Assembly (NCBI RefSeq): GCF_018139145.2
Contig: NC_059477.1
Location: 17,161,522-17,225,521, forward strand
Length of the DNA: 64,000 nucleotides
From: Gymnogyps californianus
Taxonomy: Eukaryota > Chordata > Aves > Accipitriformes > Cathartidae
Direction of reading: 5' to 3'
Shown: piece by piece, positions 12,444 through 22,629 of the stretch
How positions within the stretch are numbered: the first letter of the stretch is position 1
Layout of the letters: each line of letters starts with the position of its first letter
Program-made: the position numbers and the translations under genes
The notes under the pieces: generated by a model
Databases searched by the model: none
What the model was told of the DNA's origin: nothing
Seen by the model: the letters and a program-made list of their open reading frames with translations, nothing else

Positions 12444-12622
12444 GTTATCCCAGAGGCGCTACCACTGTTGCTGACTGGCTCGGCCTTGGCCAGCGGCAGG
12501 TCCGTCTTGGAACCCGCTGGCATTAACTTTATGGGACACAGGGGAAGCTTCTAGCAGCTTCTCACAGAAGCCACCCCTGTAGCCCCCCTGCTACCAAAAC
12601 CTTGCCATGCAAACCCAATACA

Positions 12623-12627
12623 TCTTC
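12623..12627. repeat. Target-site duplication, right copy (TCTTC)
   Basis: Exact match to the left copy at 11466-11470, immediately after the terminal CA of the LTR. Confidence 0.85.
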
Positions 12628-14861
12628 CTAGACTTTCTTCTAGAATTTCCCTAGAATCACTCATATCTTCAGAAAAAATCCTAGGCAGAATATACAGAAG
12701 AACTGTAAATTGCCTTTGAGCTTTTAGCCAAAATTTAGCTGTCTCTTTGTTAAAGCTGCTCTTGCACCAGTATTTTGGAAGATACCAATCTCTAGCATAA
12801 GTAGGATCATATTAGAACATCATTGTTCAACTTTTAACTTATCCGGAAACACCGTGAAATGCTTTATAAATCAGGGAACATGACCTTAATGTATTTCCTA
12901 CATATGCTATTAGCAAGTAAATACAGCAGTTTATACAAGCAGAAGTTTTTTAATGCTGTGTCTTTACAGCATAAGCAGAGTCCAGGAATTTACACTCACG
13001 CTTACAGAAGCCTAGTATAAGATCCCTAGCTGAGCAGATGATAGGTAGCTTCTAGCACAGATCAAAATATTTACTATGAAATGGGTTTCGGACAGTAGCC
13101 AAGGGTTCAACAGGATCCTATGTAACAGTGTAGAGGCATTCTCCTGCTCTCACCTGTGTGTTTGTGACTGGGCTGAGTCAATAGCTAGTTCAGAGGCGCT
13201 ACACAGCAACCCAAGGAATCTCTGGGAAAAAGGTGGCATCAGAGAAAAGGTAGAGAAATCCCTATCCTCTTCTGCCACTGAAATCACTGGAGCTGGCTAG
13301 AAAATTAATTCTATTTCTAACAATCTATTCCATGTGAAAAAAAGGCCTTTTTCCTTTGAGCTCCTGTTTCTATGAACTCTAGGGAAAAAAAAAGAAAAAA
13401 AATCCAGGAATGTCCTGTAGGAAGAAAAAGAAGAGCCTATCTGGGTATCCTGGAAGCAGAAGGAAATATGATCATAAAAAAAAGAGAAATCAATTTAATT
13501 TGAGAAGACAAAACTGCACGCAGGCAACAGCAACACAAAAAGACTGTAGAGTCTATCAAAGCTTTTATGGTAACCTTTGGATGGTGTCTGTAACAGCAGG
13601 CTCCAAGATGGGCTTTTAAATCTTTTGAAGTTTTTTTAATCACTAGTCATAAGAGTTTCCCAGTATTTACTTTGTGAAATTCTTCTTTATAGTTGTAGGA
13701 GAGGATTGGTTAAGATATGTTAAACCAAGATGTGCAAATGCTTCTGAACTTAACCATGCCAGTGGCAGATTAAGAGCTCTCAGACTGTGAAAGCAAACCT
13801 TGCTGCTCAGGCAAAAAGATATGATAATTCAAGCTCCAAAGGCTGATCAAATAGGGAGTATAAACATGTTTTAGACAAGTCTCTTTGTATAACTTAAAAC
13901 TTCTGCTCATGTCTCTGCCAATGCATCCTTTTCCAGGAATATGAAATTGAGATCTTCCAAATTTGGCTTTGCATGTTTTTAGCAGCTTTTTACAACTGGA
14001 TCCGACATCCAAACTGATACCATAGCTCTGTTTTTCTTCGCTGGGTTACTGCAGATTGATGACAGATTGAAAAACAGCTTTATATGGAAAGAGTTTCAAA
14101 AAGCCTCCCAAACTGTTAGCAATTTATTTATTTTTCTCCTTACTGTGGAAATGTTTTGGCTCTGTATTGCAAGGTAGCATCTTTAACTGGCGTCACTCAG
14201 CCAGTTTCAGGCCATTTGGTTCTACAGGGAAGCTCTAGCAGCGCTCTGAGCAAGCTCCAGAAAGGGACCCCTTGAACACACAAACATTCACATTCACATC
14301 TTCATAGAGTCCCCGTTATTTTCTCAGTAGAATCAAGATTTAGACACTTCAAATCACCAGACAGGAGTCACACAGGAAAGAAATATATAGTAGGGCAATA
14401 TCTATGCAACCTATACCCATACCGTGTAATGGAAACCAGCCTCGCGAGACACAGCCATTGCACGTGCTCTTGGTGAACCAGACCCCATTCCTTCTCTGCC
14501 TGCAATGTAGCCTTTTTTTCCTATTTTCATTCATTTTTGTATTCTACCATCGATATGTTTAGTATAGTTCCTTTAAAGCCAGGTCTTTGAAAAAATTTGT
14601 TTCTCTAGAGCTTGATTCTTTGACATTCATCTCCTCTGAGGATCAACATGTAACGCTTCCAAATACATTAATTAATTTTTAAGCTCTTCACTTTATTTAA
14701 ATACTCCTATTTTGCATTTGCATGAAAATGACCACTTTCAATACCAGATAGGCTAAGGCAGGAGTGTCTTCCCAAAGAAGTGGCAACTCCAATGCAGTGG
14801 TTCTGTTTCACGCCACCAGCACCAGGATCAGCTCAAATCCCCTGAGAGGTGGCAGGTCTTG
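12628..14861. other. Non-coding unique DNA
   Basis: No gene or repeat family is recognised. It holds A-rich runs near 13384-13402 and only short unrelated frames on both strands. Confidence 0.55.
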
Positions 14862-14922
14862 TCATAGAATCATAGAATCATTTAGGTTGGAAAAGACCCT
14901 TAAGATCATCGAGTCCAACTGT
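14862..14922 (-). repeat. CR1 LINE 3' end fragment
   Basis: Read in plus orientation it begins TCATAGAATCATAGAATCA (two terminal octamers), then TTTAGGTTGGAAAAGACCC and TTAAGATCATCGAGTCCAAC. This is the reverse complement of a CR1 3' terminus, so the LINE lies on the minus strand. Only ~60 bp survived. The sequence keeps a close match to the general CR1 tail and so seems younger than the relic at 1831. Confidence 0.9.
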
Positions 14923-16302
14923 AAATGCTGGCTACTTGGCATAGTGGTGGCAGTAACAAGGACACTGCATCCGAACTGAGCTTTCTCTGGTTGAAAGTTG
15001 GTTCTGCTGCTGTCATGGGAAAGAAACTAGCTTTGCCTGGTGTCAGGAAAAGCAACTACAATTTAAAAGGTAAATGAAGACAAAGTACATAACTGGTGAT
15101 GTGTAAACATCTTAAGAGGTCACAAGTCAGAGTTGTGCAGACAGAAGATGCACAAATGTAACTTCCTGAACCCCTTTGAAACTGGTAATAATCATAAATA
15201 ACTGTCTCCACACATACTCTTGCTTCTGTATGACTTTCCAGTTAGCCAGTCACTCCTTGCTATGCAGCAGTCAGCTAAGCCACTGAACAAATGCCTTGCC
15301 AGGTCTTCTTGGTTTGTTTGTCTGATGTGTCTTGCTTTCCCTGCAAACTCTCACTCTTGCTGCTGGGTGGCCCACAGCCTGTTCAGATCTGAGTTGCATC
15401 ACTGCATACTGAATTCCCTGGATTTAACACCAAAATTTAGCCACCAACATTCACAAAAGTGTCTGTGACCCATGTGCAGAAATTTAGAGAAATAAAAGTT
15501 TCTGATGACAAGAAAATAACTGGTAGAGAAGGAGCTTGATCCTGCAGGGCACAAATGAGGATTATTGTGTACATTTCAACAAGGCAAATGTAATGAAAAA
15601 AATAAGAAGGCACGGACTAACTTATTCTTGCATGATTGCCCCTTCATAGCTCCCTAAGGATGCATGACCATGATTACCAGAGGCAGATGGAAGAACGTAC
15701 AGCTAAGCATTCATCTGCACAAAGAGGATCATGGTTTAGCTCATGGTTCCCTAAATGTGCTCATTCACTGCCCACAACTTGAACTTCTTTTAACCTGCAT
15801 GCTGGCAAATAGGCGAGTGGAGCTGAGATTAACTTCTGCTTAGGGCACAGGGATCTACTTCATCCACATGTGACCTGAAATCATCATGTCCCCTGGGACA
15901 TATCACACAAGGAGCTGCTGGCTCAGAGAAGACAGGGTGTGCCATTCCAGCCTCAGAAAACACTGATTACACATCAGATTTGCAAGTAAACAAGACCAGT
16001 GTAACTCTCATTCTTCAGATGAACTGTACTTATGTGCATGCACATACTGAAGTACCCTGCTGAGTAAGATAGACTCCAGCATGTGCTTATTCATAAAAGA
16101 TATTTTCAATTATTTCAAGTGCAGAACAATTCCAGATAAATTTAACTTTTAGATCTTTTACCATCCAACATAAAATTTTAGCTGTTTTTTACTGCATAAT
16201 TCCTATTAAAATTATGCATGCTTTTGAAAGTTTTTTTCCATGTACTGGTTCACATAAAAGGGCTTAAAAACTTTTAGACAAAACTGCCCCTTTTCAGCAA
16301 GT
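14923..16302. other. Non-coding unique DNA between two CR1 copies
   Basis: No gene seen. The 82-codon plus frame at 15220-15468 has no family resemblance. The segment separates two minus-strand CR1 3' ends that are too diverged from each other to be parts of one insertion. Confidence 0.5.
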
Positions 16303-17985
16303 AATAGAATCATAGAATCTTAGAATGGTTTGGGTTGGAAGGGACCTTAAAGATCATCTGGTTCCAACCCCCCTGCCGTGGGCAGGGACACCTTCCACTA
16401 GACCAGGTTGCTCAAAGCCCCGTCCAACCTGGCCTTGAACACTTCCAGGGAGGGGGCAGCCACAGCCTCTCTGGGCAACCTGTTCCCGTGCCTCACCACC
16501 CTCACAGTGAAGAACTTCTTCCTTACATCTACTCTAAATCTACCCTCTTTCAGTTTAAAGCCATTACCCCTTGTCCTATCACTACATGCCCTTGTAAAAA
16601 GTCCCTCTCCAGCTTTCTTGTAGGCCCCCTTTAGGTACTGGAAGGCTGCTGTAAGGTCTCCCCAGAGCCTTCTCTTCTCCAGGCTGAACAACCCCAACTC
16701 GCTCAGCCTGTCCTCATAGGAGAGGTGCTCCAGTCCTCTGATCCTCTTCATGGCCCTCCTCTGGACTCATTCCAACTGGTCCATGTCCTTCTTATGTTGG
16801 GGGCCCCAGAGCTGAACACAGTACTCCAGGTGGAGTCTCATGAGAGTGGAGTAGAGTGGAAGAATCACCTCCCTCAACCTGCTGGTCACACTTCTTTTGA
16901 TGCAGCCCAGGATACGGTTGGCTTTGTGGGCTGCAAGCGCACATTGCCAGGTCTTGTTGAGCTTCTTGTCAACCAACACCCCCAAGTCCTTCTCCTCAGG
17001 GCTGCTCTCAATCCATTCTCCACCCAGCCTGTATTTGTGCTTGGGATTGCCCCGACCCAGGTGCAGGACCTTGCACTTGGCCTTGTTGAACTTCACGAGG
17101 TTCGCACAGGCCCACCTCTCAGGGGGCCTGTCAAGGTCCCTCTGGATGGCATCCCTTCCCTCCAGCCTGTCGACTGCGCCACCCAGCTTGGTGTCCTCGG
17201 CAAATTTGCTGAGGGTGCACTCAATCCCACTGTCCATGTTGCTGACAAAGATGTTAAACAGCTCTGGTCCCAATACCAACCCCTGAGGAATGCCACTCAT
17301 CACTGGTCTCCACTTGGACATCGAGCTGTTGACCGCAACTCTTTGAGTGCAACCATCCAGCCAATTCCTTATCCACCGAGTGGTCCATCCATCAAATCCA
17401 TGTCTCTCCAATTCAGAGACAAGGATGTTGTGCAGGACAGTGTCAAATGCTTTGCACAAGTCCAGGTAGATGACATCAGTTGCTCTTCCCTTATCCACCA
17501 AAGCTGTAGCCCCGTCGTAGAAGGCCACCAAATTTGTCAGGCACGATTTGCCCTTAGTGAAGCCATGTTGGCTGTCACCAATCACCTCCTTATTTTCCAT
17601 GTGCCTTAGCATAGTTTCCAGGAGGATCTGCTTGCTCCATGATCTTGCCGGGCACAGAGGTGAGACTGACTGGCCTGTAGTTCCCTGGGTCTTCCTTTTT
17701 TTCCTTTTTAAAAATGGGGATTATGTTTCCCCTTTTCCAGTCAGTGGGAACTTCACTGGACTGCCACGACTTCTCAAATATGATGGATAGTGTCTTAGCA
17801 ACTTCATTTGCCAGTTCCCTTAGGACCCACGGATGCATCTCATCAGGTCCCATGGACTTGTGCACCATTCCAACACTCCAGTCATAGGAGCCATCCCACC
17901 ACGTCTCCGCGATGCCAATAAGACCATAGCCCTGCAGGCATGCGCACATCTCTAACTCCTCTTGTTTATTCCCCATGTCCTCAGC
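16303..17985 (-). mobile_element. CR1 LINE, 5'-truncated and internally deleted
   Basis: The minus-strand element's 3' terminus lies at 16303: plus strand ATAGAATCATAGAATC, then TTAGAATGGTTTGGGTTGG. Moving rightward are a short 3' UTR (to 16397), the carboxy-terminal region, the reverse transcriptase, and then a short amino-terminal piece of the APE-type endonuclease. CR1 homology is lost near 17976-17990, so the right border is approximate. CR1 copies are normally 5'-truncated. This copy has also lost the segment between the early endonuclease and the RT, has a frameshift, a premature stop and an altered RT active site. It cannot move by itself. Confidence 0.95.
16398..17976 (-). pseudogene. 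Broken CR1 ORF2 (endonuclease fragment joined to reverse transcriptase)
   Basis: An intact ORF2 encodes an endonuclease and reverse transcriptase for target-primed insertion of the CR1 RNA. First piece (17976 leftward): residues beginning MGNKQEELE with the endonuclease motif AETWWDGS, running to DWSVGM. It then jumps at ~17860-17868 directly to [11 protein letters not shown] of the RT. A 4-bp tandem duplication (TGCT twice, plus strand 17629-17636) shifts the frame just after GKIMEQ. The next frame (17631-16767) carries RT motif A ([11 protein letters not shown]), motif B (SGIPQG) and the active-site box, here FAED instead of FADD (Glu codon 17196-17198). TGA at 16767-16769 replaces an expected Arg codon. 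The same frame then runs to the natural end LSNLV and TAG at 16398-16400. The call is certain as CR1; the protein is not functional. Confidence 0.93.
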
Positions 17986-17990
17986 TTGCT

Positions 17991-18810
17991 CTGTTTCCTC
18001 AATAGCACTGAACACTTGACTGGGAAGGTACATATGAGAAAGGGAAAAAAACTTCTATCTTGAAATACTGCTTTCATTGGTGTAAAAAAAATTGGAAATT
18101 AAGCAGAGTGCCAGAAGGTAGGGATAGATTCTAAAGCTAAATGCCTTCCAGTACTTTCAAACATAAATATCTGTGAGATGAAAGCACAAGACAAGAAAAA
18201 GGAAAGACCATATGGTTTCAATGCTGTCCATGTGAAAACAATACAACTCTTAAAAATAGTTAACTGATGATCTTTCTGAATTAGATCAGATGTCTTCCTG
18301 CCACTGAGGGGAAGAAGACATGATAGTGCATGCCACACAGTATCTGTTACAGAAAAAAAAAAATCCTTGGATGAAATATCTTATAAAGTAAAGAAGTTAT
18401 TTTACTGGTTCTAACAGCTATTTTTACAGACATTTGTGTGTTTTATTGATTGCTTGGGAAGCGGGAGAAATGAGATAAAAGAACTATAGAAATAGACATT
18501 TAATGGCCCAAAAACTGATTTCTGACAAGCTGTGTAAGCTTTTTATACTTAAATGGATTTTAAAAGTTTTAAAAATTAGTTTTTCAACAGAACATTTGCA
18601 AGAAGCTTTTTCTTTTTTTGGCTCTCATGATATCTAACAAAGAGTTCACAAATCTGCTGCCTATCTCTGAGTTTGACATGTTAAAAAACATTGATTGATC
18701 TCAGATTCCTTGCCTAATGCAAATATTCCCAAATGGAAACGTCAACTAGATTACAGATAGAAAAGCACTGGACAAGGTTTCTGGGGCAGCCAGACAAGAT
18801 TGCACTAGAT
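17991..18810. other. Non-coding unique DNA
   Basis: AT-rich sequence between the CR1 and the hAT-like relic, with an A11 run near 18353-18363. No gene is recognised. Confidence 0.5.
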
Positions 18811-19187
18811 CAGGATTTTTCAAATTTTAGAAAGTGATGGTGACCCGCTTTTGGGTCACCATTGTGACCCAAACGGGATATCTCTGGATCAGCTGAGCTC
18901 CTCTGGGAGGACGGAAGAAAACTTGTGCCTGATTTTGAGTGTTTTCTCTTAATCCCCTGCAACCTTGTAGTTGTCTGCAGGAACTGCTCAGCCTTCAGTG
19001 ATTATGGCATTGCCTTGTCTGGGGGTACTGGAGTCACTGCAACCACTAGTTAGGGCCTGCTTTCACTCTTCTACCTTGGGAAAACTGGTCTGCTGCTAAA
19101 TCACGCTGGTATAAAATACTGTGTGACCCTCTACGAAGCCTTTTCTCATCACCTTGGGAATCACAATCCACAGTATGAGAACCTCTG
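18811..19187. mobile_element. Probable non-autonomous hAT (Charlie-type) DNA transposon relic
   Basis: The left end CAGGATTTTTCAAATTTTAG resembles the hAT-Charlie terminus CAGGGGTTCTCAAAC. It is followed by the typical subterminal GTGACCCGCTTTTGGGTCAC hairpin. The right end reads AATCCACAGTATGAGAACC then TCTG. Its reverse complement (CAGAGGTTCTCATACTGTGG) matches the left terminus at about 10 of the first 17 positions and the family pattern better still. The ~377-bp length suits a non-autonomous copy. No clear 8-bp target duplication was found (left CACTAGAT, right ACCCTGTC), so the exact right border is uncertain. No transposase is encoded. Confidence 0.55.
18837..18862. repeat. Perfect 10-bp stem, 6-bp loop hairpin
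   Basis: ATGGTGACCC, loop GCTTTT, then GGGTCACCAT. It lies inside the proposed hAT relic, where GTGACCC/GGGTCAC inverted motifs are characteristic, so it is best explained as a transposon subterminal structure rather than a transcription terminator. Confidence 0.9.
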
Positions 19188-22100
19188 ACCCTGTCAAGCC
19201 TATTGATATGATCTTCCTGTGTTTTACACTGTGTACAGGATTGTGTCAGAAGTTTGGAGCTTGATTTTCCACCCACAACCAATGTACAGGTGAACCAGGT
19301 GGAATCACTTGTAGATTTTTGGTTCGCACCTGAGGGCAGTGCAAGGGCTCAGGTATATGCTGCTGTATGACTATGCAGTTTGGCAGAGACCCTGCTGCTG
19401 CTGTCAGCCTTCTCAGCCCATTCATTCTCCAGTGTCATTCGCATTGTTTTTCCTGTAATGCTGAAGGGCAAATAAAACTGCATCCACCAAACATAAGCAC
19501 TGAGGTTTTGCTTTGCATAGTTCTCCACCAAACTTTTTGGCTGCCTTCAGTCATTGTAAGGAATATACAGAATTCCCAACATTTAGTCTTCAAAAAGGTT
19601 CCACAGCACTTTTTGGTGGGGAGAGGGGGAAGCAAAAAAACCCCAAACAACCAAAGAAAAAAACACTCTAAAAACCCAGAGACATCAGCATAGTGTCTGG
19701 GCCAGATTTCTGGATTCAATTTTTCCTTGAGAAACTAGGTTTACATGTTATTTATATTTATGTTATTTACAGTATCAACTGGTAACACGTCTATTATTAT
19801 AGCAGTGTGTGCAGCTATGTGCACTACTGAGAGGATTGAAGTAAAGAGCTTGCAAATGCAACATAATTCTTAGCTATTTATTGTGTTAGGATTACATGGG
19901 AAGGCTGGAAAGTGGAGAGGAATGTAAAAATTGTTATCTTTAGTTCCATATGCAACTCACTGTTTACCTTATGCAGATATAGCTATTGTTATTTTTCATT
20001 TCTTATGGATTAGTCAATAATCTCCCAAAGGATAGTAAACCACAGCAAAATCAACTTAGTACTACAAACTGCACTCCTAATGAGCTGAACATTTACTTTG
20101 GTGTTTCCTTATACAAGTCATTCTTTTGTAACAGGAAGTCCCATGGTAAAAAAGGAAAATGTTAACTGGAAAAATATAAGCTACTGTCTGGTTTGAGAAT
20201 GACCTTGAAGTCCTTGTAGAGTAACGAAAGGATGTGGCTTTAGTTTCTTCCCATATCTGAATGTGGGAACTATAAATAGTGAGTAAACTGAAGCACTTAA
20301 AAAAAAAAAGAAAGAAAAAAAATAAAAGGTATGCAAGAATAGCACATGATCAGGAAATGAAAAGGGACTTTACATCTTGAGACACTCAGTCCTGTCTAGG
20401 GGAGCTGCCTTGATCATTGAGCAAAGATCAGAGCCACGATGTATAAAAGAAAAAGCTAAATTGCTCTCATGATTACCATAACACATACTTCTTTTTCTCT
20501 GAGTTATTTTTACTTATTCCCTGAACATAAACTCATTACTTAAAAATGGCTTTATGGAAAACTAATAGAAGCTTTTTCATCAAGAGTCTGAGGTTTTCAA
20601 CTCGTAAAGTCTCTGTGGGCCTTTATGCCGGACTTAACAGGAAAATGTCCCCTGATCAAAACATAGCTACAGCAAGAATGACACAAGCCCAAACAACTCA
20701 TGGGAGGTGAAAACATAAACCGTATTTCCAGCCTCTATTGCTTTCTCAAACACAGCAGCTAGGTGAGCTCAATCTGTTCTCAGATTGAATGAAGCTGTGA
20801 TGTGAAAACCGAAACGTTGGATACTTTTAGGAAGTGACCATTAACGTGGACTCTGAAAAAAATTTTCCATGTCCTTTGTGTATGCAACGTGAAGGTAATA
20901 CCCCTTGCATTTCTGGGTTTTGCCTGTGTTTTGTTCTGAAATTAGCTCCTTTTTTTACCCTTATTTTGAAACGTTGTCCATTTCTTAATGTTGAATTCTT
21001 ACAGTTCTGCTTTTTTTGTTCCTCTCCTATCCCTTTAGATATAAAACCAAAACATTATACTTCAGGCATCTAAACCCAAAGCCTTTAATAAAGTTCATGA
21101 GGATTTAAATAATGCTAAGGGCTTGTTTTTTGTTTTAACTTTCTCTTGTCCTCTAAAGTGCCTGCCTTTTCCACCGTGCTGATTATCTTTGAATTTCTAA
21201 AGGGCCCATCACAAAGGGAGCTCTGAGTCAAAGGAAAACAGCCTTCTCCTTTTTACAGGGAGCTATCTGAATGAAGAGGAGACTTTGAAAGATGATCATT
21301 GCAGAAGCTTGCCCTGACAGCTCTTCAGGAAAGGGACTGATATCCATGGCCTCGTATTGAAAAGATGGTGCAAATGCTGCCATTAAAAATGTTAATCCTT
21401 CCTAGCAGCTGAATTTATATAGGGAAACAGCCTCTGTGGTAGCAGGATCTCTTACAGAGCTTACTCTTAGGTGGGGAATGCTGACAGGGAATTTTATTCT
21501 GCACTGCAGTGACTCTGCAGTGGAAGACCATAGTGTCTATTCCACTATATTCAGAATAAGCTGTATTTCCTCCTCTTTCTTCTGGAGTGTCTGGATATTG
21601 AGGTGAAAAAAGACAGGTTCATTCTAGCTAGCTTTTACTCCAAGAAGTCAGCATTTCTTGATGACTTAAGGAGAAGCAAGGAAAATTCCAGTGTGTGAAA
21701 AACCTCACTCATATAGTGCAAAACCAGTTGGATTTGGGTACACGCATTTATCTGACTCCTTTGAAAACCCTGTCTTAAACTCATGGAATGATCAACAATG
21801 TAAGAATATATAAAAGAAATTAAACAGAGTAGAGATGTATCCAACAAATTGAAACACTGAGAGTAAGAAGCAGGCTCTCCTTTGGAGGACAGTTGTTCTG
21901 TGCTGACTAGTAAGTCACAGCCCATGTGGTTCATTCCTGTTTAACCAGAATTTCTTGCTGATGTGGACTTGATCACTTTTTTGGTATTTATAGGCAACAA
22001 ACAGAACACCTGAATAGGGATTGCTTTAAATTAAGAGACTGGATAAATGCTATAAGATATTGGTCAATTATCAACCTTATTTTCACTCTAATGGAGCAGA

Positions 22101-22611
22101 GGAAAATCTACACTGTTATAATAACAGCTATTTGCTCACCAGGTTTGCTTAATGGAATGATAAGAATTAAGAGAGAAAATCCTACTGCCTTGGCACAGCA
22201 AGAAATAATTCCTATGGCTTGAAAAAGGATCTGAGAGGATAAGACTGCTAAATATGGCAATTTACTCGAGTAAAAGTTCCTAGAAAATCCATATATTATC
22301 AGCTGAAAGCACTGAAGGCACAATTACCAATTAAGAATACATATAGTCAGATTCTTATAAGCTAACTTCAAAGAGAGCACTTGTAGCATGACACAAAAAT
22401 AAAAACGATGATGTTCTTTTACTCCTCATCATAATGGCTGCTTATCCGTACACACAGTTCTCTTTTATTTTCATGAAGCCAACAGCTAAAATTAGTTGTA
22501 TATATAATTAGTAGTTAGTAGTTGTGAATATAATTACACAAGTATAAACTTATAAATATTGTAGTACTTATATTTAAACTCAGAATCCAGTGCTGTCTTT
22601 TTTCTGCTGTC
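19188..22611. other. AT-rich non-coding unique DNA
   Basis: No gene or known repeat family is seen. It includes an A-rich tract at about 20298-20328. The longest frames (about 108 codons at 19367-19693 + and 99 codons at 21635-21934 -) are unremarkable and overlap frames on the other strand or none at all. Confidence 0.5.
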
Positions 22612-22629
22612 TTGTTGTTGTTGTTGTTG
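22612..22629. repeat. (TTG)6 microsatellite
   Basis: Six perfect TTG units in non-coding DNA. Confidence 0.95.

Larger units (their letters stand above)
11471..12622 (-). mobile_element. Solo LTR of an avian endogenous retrovirus (ERVL-like)
   Basis: The element is 1152 bp, with TG...CA termini on both strands (TGTAGTGGG at the left, CCAATACA at the right) and a perfect 5-bp target duplication TCTTC. It is read on the minus strand: 5' end TGTATTGGGTTTGC, a TATA-like ATATTTAAG (12435-12443), a GC-rich transcribed segment with nine ~46-bp repeats (11886-12298), an AATAAA polyadenylation signal (11657-11662), and ~190 bp to the 3' end. No primer-binding site, gag, pol or env follows on either side, so it is a solo LTR left by LTR-LTR recombination. 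Intact ends and exact duplication suggest a fairly recent insertion. The 5-bp duplication and size suggest an ERVL-type (class III) element, but without pol the class is inferred. Confidence 0.9.

Noticed and set aside
11786..12554. Three overlapping plus-strand frames of 172-185 codons
   Set aside because: They lie antisense within the LTR and its tandem repeats. All three frames are open together, as expected from GC-rich, stop-poor repeats.
16725..17609. Longest plus-strand frame, 294 codons
   Set aside because: It runs antisense through the CR1 reverse transcriptase. The protein-like signal is on the minus strand, where RT motifs are read.
18837..18862. Hairpin as a transcription terminator or regulatory RNA
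   Set aside because: Better explained as the subterminal inverted motif of a hAT-type transposon.
19038..19050. CACTAGTT as the right target duplication of the hAT relic (left copy CACTAGAT)
   Set aside because: It matches 7 of 8 bases, but the sequence before it does not resemble an inverted terminus. The terminus-like sequence is at about 19173-19187 instead.
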